From Typha latifolia (taxonomy: Eukaryota; Streptophyta; Magnoliopsida; Poales; Typhaceae): a stretch of DNA of 64,000 bases. The stretch spans positions 9,734,001-9,798,000 of the forward strand of contig CM034103.1 in the NCBI GenBank assembly GCA_019914945.1, written 5' to 3'. The notes under the pieces are model-generated. The model was not told the origin of the DNA. It ran no database searches and was given only the letters and a program-made list of their open reading frames with translations. Below, piece after piece: positions 1 to 12,400 of this stretch. The position numbers and the translations under genes are program-made. How positions within the stretch are numbered: the first letter of the stretch is position 1; each line of letters begins with the position of its first letter.

Positions 1-481
1 AAAGGGTTGTTCACAAAGTTCCTTTTGTTTTAATGATAATGAATATATAAAGAATCAAAAAGGACAAAAAACAGCATTTCCTTGCTATTTCTTCTTTTTT
101 TTCTTTTAGTTCAGAACATCTTTTAGTATATCAGAAAATTTTATACTCCATTACTGCAAGTTTATTCCAATCGTCCATATTTTCTCTGATCCTTCCACTA
201 ATTTCCAAGACCTGCTGGCACAAACCAAAATGACAGCCTAAATTACTGAAACCGAGTAAATGTCACAGTGACCAGTTAAAAGTTAAAACAAAGACTGATA
301 CTTAAGACCTTCGCAGAAATCATAAAGTTTGTGAAAACATGGCGAACACAGGAAAAGCAACATGTGAAATTTGCTGTTTATGACAGGTGAAACTGGTTGA
401 TAAATTGATACAAGTAGCATGTGTTAAATTCGCATGCACAAACAACACTTTAAACCTAAGCAACCTTCAATAACTACATGG
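1..481 (-). other. PP2A scaffold intron sequence left of the copia insertion
   Basis: AT-rich sequence with no exon of the PP2A gene and no recognisable element. It ends with CATGG (477-481), the 5 bp target duplicated by the copia insertion; the intron resumes at 5405. Confidence 0.6.
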
Positions 482-717
482 TCTGGAAAATAGAGATTGA
501 ATCCCTTGATTGGTGGTCATTTAAAAATAAGGGATTGTGTAAATATCTTTTTCCTTAAATTTAGCAAACTGATTACAAAAAATTAGGGATTCCCAAATAT
601 AGGGTTTCCTTTTCTTGTTAGCTGCTATTTTCTCCTTCTTTGTAAAGTATTAGTTATAGCCTCATAGAGGCTCTTGTAAAACAAAAATAATATAATTGTT
701 CCCTCATATTTTCAACT
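482..717 (+). repeat. 5' LTR of copia element 1
   Basis: Starts TCTGGAAAATAG (the 3' copy has TGTGG, so the terminal TG is mutated here) and ends TTTTCAACT just before the primer binding site. It matches 5170-5404 along its whole length. Confidence 0.93.
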
Positions 718-1663
718 TGGTATCAGAGTTGCAAGGCATGTTTTCTATTTTCTCTGGGATAAATTCTGTTTTCTCCCAGCCTTCATAGCCATATTTCTTA
801 AGACTTGCCTTCATTGCAGTCTTCTTTCTTGGCAATCTGCTTAGCCTATTCTCGTCATCAAACTTCTTTTCTGTGAGCCTTCATAACCAAGTGTTTCAAA
901 ATGTCAAAAATAATCTCTTCAACCCCTCCATCCCAACAACATGAGGAACAGGCTCAGTGCTCCATAGGCGAATTGCAGAATATTCAACCAGCTTACCGGC
1001 TTAATGGACGGAACTACTTGAAGTGGTCTCAGTTGGTTCGAACTTTTCTGGAAGGAAAATGGAAACTGAGCCATCTATTGGGGACAGGACCAAAGAAGGG
1101 AGATGTGGGAGTTGATGCATGGGATGAGGAGGATTCTATGGTGATGTCATGACTGTGAAATTCCATGACACCAAAGATCAGTGATACGTGCATGTTCTTG
1201 CCAAATGCGAAGGCCATTTGGGATGCCCTCTACCAGACATATTCAAAGCTTGAGATGCGGCGCAGGTTTATGAGATCAAGACAAAGACAGCTTCCACAAG
1301 ACAAGGAACAGGTCTGTGACCGACTATGCTAATTTCTTGCAAAATCAGTGGCAAGAATTAGATTATTATAGGGTAATTGATTTGAAATGCAACAAGTGCG
1401 CTGTAATTATCAAAAACTTCATTGAAAAAGATAGGGTTTATGATTTCCTTGCTGGATTCTGAATTTGATCAAGTTAGAGTTCAAATTCTCGGCAAAGAAG
1501 AGGTCCCATCACTTAATGAAGTGATTTCGCTGATTCGAGCAGAGGAGAGTCGAACAGGAATTATGCTTGAGTCACAACCAACTAACCAAGTGATGGTTCA
1601 GCACTTGCAGCCTCGAGAGAAAACAAGAGGAGTCTTACCAAAGAACAACTATCACGTGTTGAT

Positions 1664-1895
1664 AGGGGTGAAAACAGGTTGGATTAACTCCGACCCGACC
1701 CGCTATCCGACTCGATTCGGTCGAATTCAGATTTAAAATGTTTATTCGATTCAGATACAGATCCGGAAATAGATAGATTTTTTGAAAAAATCCTAGATAC
1801 GGATTCGGATACAGGTCGGATATAATTTTTGGATTCGGATTCGAATACGGATATCGGATATTTATTTACTCACATATTCGGATACTCATCCACAC
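1664..1895. repeat. Short interspersed repeat rich in CGGATAC/ATCCG words, inside copia 1
   Basis: It replaces the copia gag-to-integrase segment. It begins about TAGGGGTGAAAACAGGTTGG, followed by CGACCCGACCC and many GGATTCGGATAC/GGATATCGGATA words. The reverse complement of 38340-38592 has the same order of motifs, so these are two copies of one family in opposite orientation. Terminal repeats were not clear; the RGGGTGAAAAC start resembles non-autonomous hAT-like repeats, which is only a guess. Confidence 0.7.
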
Positions 1896-2139
1896 AAAAG
1901 GGTTACAAGTGTTTTCATCCACCGATCAGGAAACTCTATATCTCAGCTGATGTCACTTTTGTATAAAGGAAACTTTATTTCACCAAACCTTATCTTCAGA
2001 GGGAGTCATCTATTATGGAAGATAAGAATTTTTTCCTTCTCAACCTTCCTTCATCTTTATCTCCTATGTCTCACTCACAATCTCTCACTCCTATTTCAAA
2101 CTCTCAAATCCAATTTGTACCTGAGTCCAACCAAAGTAA

Positions 2140-3065
2140 ACATGTGATGTGGGCATCATTTGTAATTTGACCAAAATAAAGTTGCTTGAGTCCAATTTTG
2201 GTCTAATTGAGCTAATTAGGCTCAACTTATTTTCACATTTAATTTGTTGAGTTGATTTTTAATTCAAATGATCAATTGAATTAGTCAATTGATAGATATG
2301 GTAAGCCTATATGTAAGGGGTGTCCGCATTGATTTATTACCTAAATTGGGCTAGTCAATTTAGGTAAGACCTAATCAATTAGAGTCCTATTAGAAAATGA
2401 ATTCCTATTAGAATCTCAATTGATAGTTATGGTAAGCTTATATGTGGGGGATATCCACATTGATTTATTACCTAAATTGGGTTAGTCAATTTAGGTAAGA
2501 TAATCAATTAGAGTCCTATTAGAAAATAAATTCCTATTTGAATCAGCTAGAATCAAAGTTGTTAATTTACTTAAGGGTTATTGCATGAGAAACAAGAAAG
2601 GATTGAGTAAGATTTATTTGAAATCTCTTATTTTCTATCCTATAGTCTTCTTCGTCTCCCTCCCTCTTTCCTTTTCTCCTACTCTATCTTAAGATTCTTC
2701 TCTAATCTCTTCTACTTCCTCTCTAAACCTCTCTCCTTCAATCTCTACTTTTCATTGGTTACTGTTGCTGTCCAGAAGATTCCAGTAGTGAAAGAGAATC
2801 TTTGGGTGCCCGGACGTGAAGAGGAAGACGTGATTTCAAAGTAAAAGTATTACTATTCCATTTATTAGTAAACCTAAACTCTAAAGTCTTTCCTTATATC
2901 ATATTTTAGGTCTTTGCACTGTCAACATACCTATTTGAGAGTTGAGGAAGTAACTGACTTATCTGATGGTTTTCTCTTCTTCCATCTAGTAATGATTCTT
3001 TTAATTGATTAATTTATTATTAGTTATTGCTTACTATATTTTATTTTAATTACTTGTTTGGGTCG
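2140..3065. repeat. AT-rich ~0.9 kb insertion inside copia 1, with an internal tandem repeat
   Basis: Noncoding sequence separates two parts of the copia pol reading frame (SNSQIQFVPESNQSK before, QNIAFILDLHQHV after). It holds two direct copies of a ~137-140 bp block, from about 2286 and 2423, each with ATTGATTTATTACCTAAATT and CAATTAGAGTCCTATTAGAA. It may be a solo LTR; clear ends or a target duplication were not found. Confidence 0.65.
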
Positions 3066-3072
3066 ATTGTTC

Positions 3073-3372
3073 TTCAAAACATTGCATTCATACTAGATTT
3101 GCATCAACATGTGTCTCCTATTCTGACCCCTATACAGGGTAATAGAACTCTTGATCATATACGGTTCGAGAAAAGGAAGATGTACTCGAGAAGGCAAGGT
3201 CTAGCTCCTGATCCAATGCAAGTTCAAAACATTGCATTCATATTAGATTTGCATCAACATGTGTCTCCTATTCTAACTCCTATACAAGGTAATAGAACTC
3301 TTGATCATATATGGTTCGAGAAAAGGAAGATGTACTCGAGAAGGCAAGGTCCAACTCCTGATCCAATGCAAG
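3073..3372 (+). repeat. 150 bp in-frame tandem duplication in copia 1 pol
   Basis: TTCAAAACATTGCATTCATA begins at 3073 and recurs at 3223. The two 150 bp units differ at only a few bases and keep the reading frame (QNIAFILDLHQHVSP twice). It lies between the integrase end and the reverse transcriptase. Confidence 0.9.
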
Positions 3373-5169
3373 TCCAAATCTCCAATCCATCTTCTGAGAA
3401 TGAGGTAACGGTATCTAACCTTCCATTTATAGAAAACCAGCTCCCTGAACTTGAAACAAATGACCAAGATTTGCCTATAGCCATTAGGAAAGGAACCCGA
3501 GAATGTACTAAACGACCTTTATATCCTCTTACCCATTTTGTGTCTTTCAAAAAATTCTCACCAACCCATAGGAGCTTCCTTACAAGTCTGAATGAAATTT
3601 CTATTCCAAACAACTAATCTGACTGATGGAGAATGGAGGAAAGCCATGAGAGTTGAGATGGACGCATTGGAAAAGAATGGAACATGGGAGTTAGTTGATC
3701 TACCAAATGGGAAAAAGGCGATGGGTTGTAAGTGGGTGTTCTCTATAAAATACAAGGCTAATGGATCGTTGGAGCATTGCAAGGCAAGGTTGGTTGCAAA
3801 AGGGTACACAAAGACATATGGAGTTGATTACCATGAAAATTTCGCTCTAGTTGTGAAAATGATTACTGCGAGGATACTATCCTTGGCGGCTAACTATAAT
3901 TGGGAACTACAATAGTATGATGTGAAGAATGCCTTCCTATATGGGGACTTGGATGAAGAAATTTATATGAGTATTCCACCAGGATTTGGAGTACAAGGAA
4001 ACAAAGTGTGCAAGTTAAAGAAGGCCTTGTATGGGCTGAAACAGTCAACTCGTGTTTGGTTTGGGAGATTTACCAAAGTGATGACAACTACTGGATATAA
4101 GCAGAGTCAGGGAGATCACACTCTTTTCATTAAACACTCAGCTGCAGGGAGAGTCACGGCCTTAATAGTCTATGTGGATGACATAATTGTGACCGGAGAT
4201 GATAAAGAAGAGAAGCAAATCTTGAAGCAATGTTTGATCGAGGAATTCGATATTAAAGATTTGGGGAAATTGAAATATTTTCTGGGGATCGAAATTGCTC
4301 ACTTAAAACAGGGCATCGTCATTTCGCAGAAAAAATATGTTACTCATCTCTTAAGGAAACGGGTATGCTCGCAAGCAAGCCAGTTGCAACACCTATAGAG
4401 CCAAATCACAGACTTAGAGAATCAGGCAAAGAACGAGCCGTAGATAAGGAGATGTATCAAAAACTAGTTGGGAAGCTCATCTATCTTTCTCACACTCGGC
4501 CAGATATAGCATATCTTGTGAGCGTCATTAGCCAATTTATGCACAATCCTAAAGAGATTCATCTTCAGGTTGTCTACCATGTATGTCACTACTTGAAAGC
4601 TAATCCTGAGAAGGGGATAATGTTCAAGAGAAACTCTAATCCTAGAAAGGGGATAATGTTCAAGAGAAACTCTAAAGTAGTCCTTGAAGCCTATACAAAT
4701 GCTGATTATGCAGGATCTCTAGTAGATAGATGGTCAATTTCAGATTACTATACATTCCGTGGAGGAAATTTAGTAACATGGCGAAGCAAAAAACAAAATG
4801 TTGTAGCACGATCTAGTGCAGAAGCAGAGTTTAGAGCAATGGCACAAGGTGTATGTGAGCTATTGTGGATGAAGATCATACTGGAAGACCTAAAGATTAA
4901 ATAGAGGAGATCAATATGACTCTACTGTGACAATAAATCTGCAATCAGCATTGCATACAATCCAGTGCAGCATGACCGGACTAAGCACATTGAGATAGGC
5001 AGGCATTTCATCAAGGAAAAGTTAGAAAGCGGATTAATTTGCACACTTTATATTCCTACCGGAGGTCAACTAGCAGATGTCCTTACAAATAGACTCAACA
5101 ATGTTACATTCCAAGATTTAATTTCCAAGCTGGGAATGAAGGATATCTACTCACCATCTTGAGGGGGAG

Positions 5170-5404
5170 TGTGGAAAATAGAGATTGAATCCTTGATTGG
5201 TGGTCGTTTAAAAATAAGGGATTGTGTAAATATCTTTTTCCTTGAGTTTAGCAATCTGATTACAGAAAATTAGGGATTCCCAAATATAGGGTTTCCTTTT
5301 CTTATTAGCTGCTATTTTCTCCTTCTCTGTAAATTATTACTTATAGCCTGATAGAGGCTCTTGTAAAACAAAAATAATATAATTTTTCCCTCATATTTTC
5401 AACT
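5170..5404 (+). repeat. 3' LTR of copia element 1
   Basis: Starts TGTGGAAAATAG directly after the polypurine tract and ends TTTTCAACT before the CATGG target repeat. It has one deleted base and about a dozen substitutions against the 5' LTR. Confidence 0.93.
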
Positions 5405-5499
5405 CATGGCAATCCTAAAATGTTGTCATAACTCCTGTAAAATGTAGGCATATTTTGATGGAAGTTAATTTTCAGAAAAGCGGCAGTTCCTTGAGAGGC

Positions 5500-5843
5500 A
5501 AAAAGAAATAAGTAAAGCAGAACTAACAAAGAGAACCATTGGAAATCACTAGATGTTTCCTGCTTTTTTAGTATAATAAACAGTATCTTAAATACGCACA
5601 CATATGGGTGCTTGTGAACGGCACTAAAATTAGTTCCAACTATAGAGACACCATATTATTAATTAATAAAAGAGGTTATTTGCAATGAAGCATAATTTAT
5701 GATACTCACCCAATTCACTAACAAAGATAACCAATGGAAATTTAGCACTAGATCTCTTGCTTACACAGTATAATGAACAATGCCTTAATATGCCATGTGC
5801 TCGTGAACAGCAGAAAAATTAGTCCAAATAAAGTATCAAAGCT
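5500..5843. repeat. Diverged tandem duplication in a PP2A intron
   Basis: Blocks near 5500-5640 (CTAACAAAGAGAACCATTGG, then GTGCTTGTGAACGGCACTAA) recur near 5716-5840 (CTAACAAAGATAACCAATGG, then GTGCTCGTGAACAGCAGAAA). The block at 5660-5712 (AATAAAAGAGGTTATTTGCA) recurs at 6388-6440, next to the donor site of the exon ending at 6437. A segment of this intron was therefore duplicated about 200 bp apart, before the insertion at 5844-6382. Confidence 0.75.
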
Positions 5844-6382
5844 GTTATGATCCAACAACGGGAGTCGAGTCAGTTGAGTCAATCAAGCTGAGCCGAGCCA
5901 AGTTAGTTAGCTTTATCTTATTGTTTGAATTTCAAATAGATCAAATAATTCACATGTGGATCGGTCCATAGAATTTTTACTTCTATAAATAGAAATGGTC
6001 ATGTGTTGATAATTATCGTGAAATGAGAATGGAGTTTAATTATTTTATTATCTTATATTTATCTTTTAACATAGATGTTAGATCTTCTTTATCTTTGTCG
6101 GAATAGATAGTAGCCGTAGAATCTCCAGTGCTTCGAAACCCTAGCTACCATCTTTCTCCAGCAGCTACCCTACTTTACGGCCGTCGACTACCACCCTATT
6201 TTACCGATTTACCCTATTCTAACCTTCCTCTACTATTTTACTTTTAACTTTTTATCCCGACGTCAGATTCAGATGAAACCAGAACTATTAGAATCCTAAT
6301 CACGAGGCTACCACTACATAAATTTTTACAATTTTCTTACGTCCAGATCGGTCCAGATCTAATTCGTAAGAAAGGCCATGCT
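5844..6382. mobile_element. 539 bp insertion, possible solo LTR
   Basis: The neighbouring tandem duplicate gives an empty-site comparison: the two units align on both sides of this segment but the first unit lacks it. GCT at 5841-5843 and 6380-6382 could be part of a target duplication (AAGCT versus ATGCT). It starts near TGTTATGATCC and contains AGTCGAGTCAGTTGAGTCAA and a pyrimidine-rich CCAGCAGCTACCC part. It has no coding capacity. Confidence 0.55.
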
Positions 6383-6436
6383 ATACATCAATAAAAGAGG
6401 TCATTTGCAATGAAGGTTAATTTATACAATACTTAC

Positions 6437-9400
6437 CTGATTCACATGATCGAGTTTGCTTATTATGTTGAGTCGAACATCAGGAAACTCATCCTTTAAC
6501 AAAGAGAGAAAAATCGGAAGAAGTTGTTCAATAGTAGCTTCCTACAAGTGAAAAGCAGAAATTTTGTGAGCTTTGCTGCCATAAACTGACAATAACTAAA
6601 AATTATATAAAGACACTTTGATTTTTGTTATAAATTAATGGTCCGCTAATATATTCCAGAACTTAAATAACAGTTTATTCTTATAATTGAACTAGAAAGC
6701 TTATAGTCAAGAAATATCTCTCCAGCATAGACCATGCTCCATCTCAAAATTTGCTACAAAGAGGGCATTCCTATTAAGTGTAAGCAAATAATGGAAATCT
6801 AATAAACTTAGGCACAGTAAATCAGTGATAGACTAATAGGTTCATGGATGAAAAGGCAGATGTAGTCATATGAAAGGATTTACCTTATGCATATAATTTC
6901 AATGCATTCTATGAGATCCCAAAATAAATCTTTAACAAAATGTATATGCAACTATTATACAAGATGGAGAGAAACAAACAAATAAACACCTCCTAAATGA
7001 TTTTGCCAAAACAGTACATGCATTATATTGGTTCTGAAAGCTGAAAGTGACCAACAAACTCAGCCTAACAACAAGATTTTGGACAAGAAAAGAAAACATA
7101 AGAAACTAGTTAAATAAAAAGAACATAAGTTTGCTTTGTTTAGTAGAACTACAGGAAAAAATCTCTTGTAAGTAATAATAAACCAATTAGGGAAAAGAAA
7201 AATGCTGTTTACTAGTGTGACAACAGTTCTGGAATAAGTATCTTCTATGCCATGAGGATGGAAACTATATGTGATGGCATGGAACAAAGGGATCTATTAG
7301 GAGTACTACTGAGAAAATTATAAAGCTACAACACAAATTCACCACGAATATACATAATCTTTCAGAATCCATAATAAAAAAGGGAAAAAATTCAAAAACA
7401 ACCAAGCACATAAAGACAAATAGGCAAATAGAACTGCAATATTCTTTTGATTCAGTAAGGAAAGTAGCATGCAACATTGCTCTTACCTTGCCCAGGACTG
7501 GAGCCATGCCCATGATAACCGAAGCCAAAGCTGAACGAACATGTTGTGAGGAATCTGACGACAATTCCTATAGAATATAGATGATGTTGAATGTAGTAAA
7601 GTTCACAAGAGGAAAGAACAAAAGAACTACATACTACATAAGCATGATTTCTAGCTTGATGCAATAGCCAGTATGTATATATCATCCAAAACTGCATAAA
7701 TTTTTGGCATAGATACCTTCACACATGGAAGAATAAGCTGGATTGCAAGTTGTGGGCTCAAGATCTGGCAAAACTTTGTCACCTTTCCTGCAGCTGCTAT
7801 TCGAACTTCTGCCTCATTATCACGAAGAAGACGAACATATGCAGGCGCTAAATCCGACCTTGAACATTTTAACAAGTCAAAAAAATTAGAAAGAGAATTT
7901 GTAGAAGCTTAAATTGTTGCCAAATAGATGTAGAGAATGTAGGATTTAGAAAAAAAGCAAGCACCTTTTTGATAATATAAAATTCTAGTCCGGTCACAAT
8001 AGTAAAAAGAAGAACAACATTGGAGAAAATACATAAATATATATACAATACTTAATTTCTTAATGGACTAGAAAAGATATTACCTTGTAGGTTCAGGGCC
8101 AACAGCTTCACAAAGCTCATATAATTGATTTGCAACCATATACCGCACACGCCAGGATTTATCCTATTAAATGAACATGATCAATAACAATCATGCAATG
8201 AAATATCATATTAACATACTTCTTACTTTTTAGCAATATTCTTTCATCTACCCTGTATGTATGGACAAAGAACTGCGTTCAAAAAATATAATTCTACACC
8301 AACAAATCAAACATATTAATATATTATACTGGTATAGAATATGTCCATCCAAATCTTTGAATAAATAACTTGATCATAGAAAGTGTACCAGGCATACCTG
8401 TGAGAAATTGACAATGACCGGAAGAATATGCACTACACAGTCCTGGGTTTCCAACAACTTCCCAAGTGCTGCACAACCCTCAACAGCCAAAAGGCGCACT
8501 GAATCTTGATCTGAAACAAACAAATGCTGACAGATTTGCCTATCCAGAGATATAATTATCAGAAGAAAGTGAATAGAAGGGCCATAGCAAAACATTTGGG
8601 TTAAATAAATCCAAATTACAGCAGTGAGAACATAAGAATCACGGAATACCTAGGCATAGTCAACAGCAAAACAAGCATCATTACGGCAAGAAGAAAAATG
8701 ACAGTACAACCAACAAAGAATTAAATTTAATCTGGTAAATTGAATTCTAATATGAAGACCGACTTTCAGCACACGAGGCTCAAAACTACATGATTTACAA
8801 TTTCTCTAATACAACAACATTCTCAAAGACAATTTGTAAATTCTATAATCTAACACATTCATCTAGTTGAAAGAAATTACTATTACAAGGCAAAAGAAGG
8901 AAAGTTTTAGTTGCGAGACAGTAAAATCATTGTTCGAGTAATTAAAGCACTTATTGTGGATATTGTCATTTGCTAGTTCGTGATGTATAAATCCACAAGA
9001 CCACAACTATATGCCTCTTCAAGTTTTCTGAAAGTAATAATCGTTTTTACATGCTCATTTCATCATCCATGAAATGCAGTCACATAATAAGACGTATGTT
9101 GGCAAGAAGTCCAAATATTAAAATATAAGGAAAATTCAATTTTGAATTTGCAAAAAAAGATATTAGTTTTGTTCTCTTTTTATATATTCCATATCATCTA
9201 TTGAATTGGATGCCGAGAAAAATTCTAAACACTGGATAAAAACCATTTTGTAACCATTACCTTCTATTTAATATTTTCATGCTCATCTCTAATGTAAGCT
9301 CTTGCAAAATGACACTGGAATCAAATTTAACCTCTCACTGGAGGATTATGGGATAGAAGAATTTCTGATAGGAGCAATCTATTCTTGCCAATTTAGGTTG

Positions 9401-12400
9401 TGCAGAAAAATGTGTATTGTTGTGAAAATCAAAGGAAAATTTCAACCCAAGTTATTATCCCAGTTTACTAAACCTGAAAATTTTGGGGAAAATCAGCAAA
9501 TTAGAATGCAATTGATGTACGATTCAAGTATATCCACGACATTCTATAAGAAATTACGTGTGTTATACTATCTAATGCCAAAACTTTAATTTAGCTCCTA
9601 AAACCTAACTTAAGGCTCTAAAAGGTTTAATAGCACCATACTGGCTCGGCACAAAACGTGTCAAGCATAGATGTCATGCTAAGCTAAGGCCGGCACACCT
9701 CATGCCTTTGACATGGCAATCGTTGTAAAAAATCTACCTTCACAAATTGTACCTGTAGCTTTATATAATTACATCTTTGACCATTTCTTGCTCAACTAAT
9801 ACTCGTTTACAATGATCCCTATCAAACTGGCACAAACAATTAAGGCGTGTCACCTCATGTCGACTGGCATGATTGACATGTATTGTGTGATTTGTGCTGA
9901 TGGCTAACTGACATGCACCATGCCATCAGCAATTCAGTAGAACAATCCTTTTGATGGAACATCGAGGGCTCCAAGCTTAAAGATCTAGGTTAATTTTGGT
10001 GAAAAGTGGAAACTGTAATGCTAAATCATACATTCTCTAATCATTTCATAGAAGCTTTGCCAAACTATTGGAATTTCCAATTTTTAATTCCATTGTATTC
10101 AAACATTTAGTGCCATATTCATATTATTAGTTAAAGCTAGTTTTAGGGCCATTTTCGTATTATCGATCACTGAGTAGAGGCTAGGCATATCATCTCACCC
10201 CAATCTACATGCCGGCATGCTAGATGCGTCACGCACCTGGGTGCCCTTGTACTTGATGAATGATTATCAATACAATCTTCCTAGGACTTAACACCTAACC
10301 CTAAACCAATACTTTTAAGTTGTCAAATCACTCATATTGATGAAAAGATAATAACTAGTCATACATGAAAATATTTGTCAATTAGATTAATTAGCAAACA
10401 ACAAATGGTATTAAGTTACAGAAGTCTAGAAGTCTACGAGTGTGCACAATACAATATTAGCATCCAATAGAAAACCAGTGTCACACTAAAAACACTATTA
10501 CCTAAAACCAGGGGTTTTACTATGTTTTTCTATCATTCATCAAGAAAGAGAGTCAGATTCCTATATTATAGTTCAAAAATAATGAAAATAGAATAAGAAG
10601 AAAATTTTAGTACCCTAAAGATATCATAATGTCTGGACAACATTGATGAAATGCAGAACAGCACAAAAAGTTACCAATATCGTATGGTGAAACCATCTTA
10701 CTAACAATGTAGAAACAAAAACAGTAAAGAAAGATCAAATATGCCAATGAAAGGAAATGGTTTAGAGATAGATATATTCATTATATGTACCATCTTGTGT
10801 TAAATCCTCAAATATTGTCATGATCTCTGCTTTCAAATGGCTCGGTTCAACTGTAGCAGCGAATTTTCCTAGGCTGGATGCAGCAGCTCTCCTAACCATT
10901 GGCATGTCATCTTGGCACAACTGGCCATAAATGGATCTTAATTCTGCCTTCAACTGATCAGGTGAACTTGGATAGGCAATATGGAAAAGGCCACATGAGG
11001 ACACTCGAGCTGTAAACCATTCACCAGCTGCTAGTCTCTAAAAGCACATTATTGGAGCATGAGAAAAAAAGGAGAGAATAAACGAAGCCAGGTCAATCAG
11101 AATATTATGAGAAAGCCAGAGAAACTTTAAAAGGTACAAACTGAGGAAGCAAAGTTCTGCAGGAGAATAAAGGTCACATGCAAATTTTTAGATTAGAGCA
11201 TCACTAGTTGATTTTGGCATTGTATTGGGACTAACTCAAGATAGAATTAAGTTATTTTGGTATTTCTCCATTTTCATGATTCCTTTAGATTTTTTATGTT
11301 TTCTTCCATAATTTAGTATTTCAAATATTCTTAGGCTTAATTTAATGTATTTCAGTTCATAACTCATAAGTGAGTGTTAAATTAGATAACTTAAATTCTT
11401 ATGGTTAAATATGAGGGTAAGGTCTCTTAAGAGGTCAAACTAGGAACCCGAGTCTCTAAAGAAGTCTCAATATCCTGTAGTTTCTTTTCACGAAATGACG
11501 AAAAGATGAACTCTCTTTCTTCTTTCTTTTAAGATATTCCTCTGATTGGTGTGAGGCCAACCCTTCGGTGTGATTTCAGCGAGTCAGAATAAATCTCAAC
11601 TTCTTTTATGTTATTTTACTATTTCCAACTTCTCTATAGTCAACTTGAGCTTAGATGTCAACTTGATTAATAAAGAACATATATTTAGTAAAGAGTTTAT
11701 TTAATAAAGATTATATATTTAATAAAGAGTTTATTTAATAAAGAATATATATTTAATAAACAGTTTATTTAATAAAGAATATATATGTGTGTGTTTGTGT
11801 GCACTTAATATGAACTTATCCATGAATATAAGCGATTTCTTATGTATATAGATATTGCCCCGCATAATTCATTAGTTACTTTCATGTTGGTTCTCCGACG
11901 TTAAAAAGATGGAATTTTTACAAATCACATCTTATATTTTGTTTCTTTTGTGATTCACACCTTATCTTTGAGGATTTTATAACCCGACCCTTTCTTTTCT
12001 CCAATAATTCTCATTTAACACCCTAAGTTAACTTAAATGGTACTAAAAAAGAAGTATTCCATTATACTGTATAAAATAATTTATAAATACCTAAATTACT
12101 CTTATCTTCTTCATCTTCTTTTTCTCTTCCCAAAAAAGAAGAAGAAAAGGAGGAGAGGGAGGAGGGAGGAGGGAGGAGGGAGGAGGGAGGAGGGGAAGGG
12201 GGGAAGATGAGGAAAGATGGTGATGGTGGTGGTGGTGGTGGTGGCGGCGACAACTGCAATGACGGCTACCGTGACGGCCATGGTGGAAGAGGTAGGTGGG
12301 GAAGATGGAGAAATATAGAAAATCAGAGATAATGGTGAAAGTATTTTAGTAATTTGATCGAAGTTAGCCAAAATAACACCAGGGTGTTAAATGAGAATTA

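Larger units (their letters stand above)
901..5162 (+). pseudogene. Copia gag-pol remnant (gag, integrase end, RT, RNase H)
   Basis: Gag starts at 901 (MSKIISSTPP) and includes the family pattern LNGRNYLKWSQLV; frameshifts follow near 1150 and again before 1422. Gag breaks off near 1663. Integrase C-terminus resumes at about 1896 (KGYKCFHPPIRKLYIS), so zinc knuckle, protease and integrase core are gone. Reverse transcriptase runs from about 3592 (EWRKAMRVEMDALEKNGTWE) with an in-frame TAG at 3913 and the catalytic YVDD at 4171-4182; a frameshift falls near 4370. RNase H follows (ARSSAEAEFRAMAQ near 4808), with a stop near 4902. A 42 bp in-frame duplication sits around 4604-4674 (repeated KGIMFKRNS). 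Confidence 0.92.
482..5404 (+). mobile_element. Ty1-copia retrotransposon, degraded, TSD CATGG
   Basis: Two LTRs of 236 and 235 bp (482-717; 5170-5404) flank gag-pol remnants. The element is bounded by the 5 bp direct repeat CATGG (477-481 and 5405-5409). A primer binding site TGGTATCAGAGTTGC (initiator tRNA-Met type) starts at 718, and a polypurine tract GAGGGGGAG ends at 5169. It lies antisense in an intron of the PP2A scaffold gene. The LTRs differ at about a dozen positions, so the insertion is not recent. Protease and most of integrase are missing, and extra sequence sits at about 1664-1895 and 2140-3065. It cannot move by itself. Confidence 0.93.

Noticed and set aside
9302..9589. 95-codon plus-strand frame in PP2A intron 2
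   Set aside because: No recognisable domain, AT-rich composition like the rest of the intron, and antisense to the gene.
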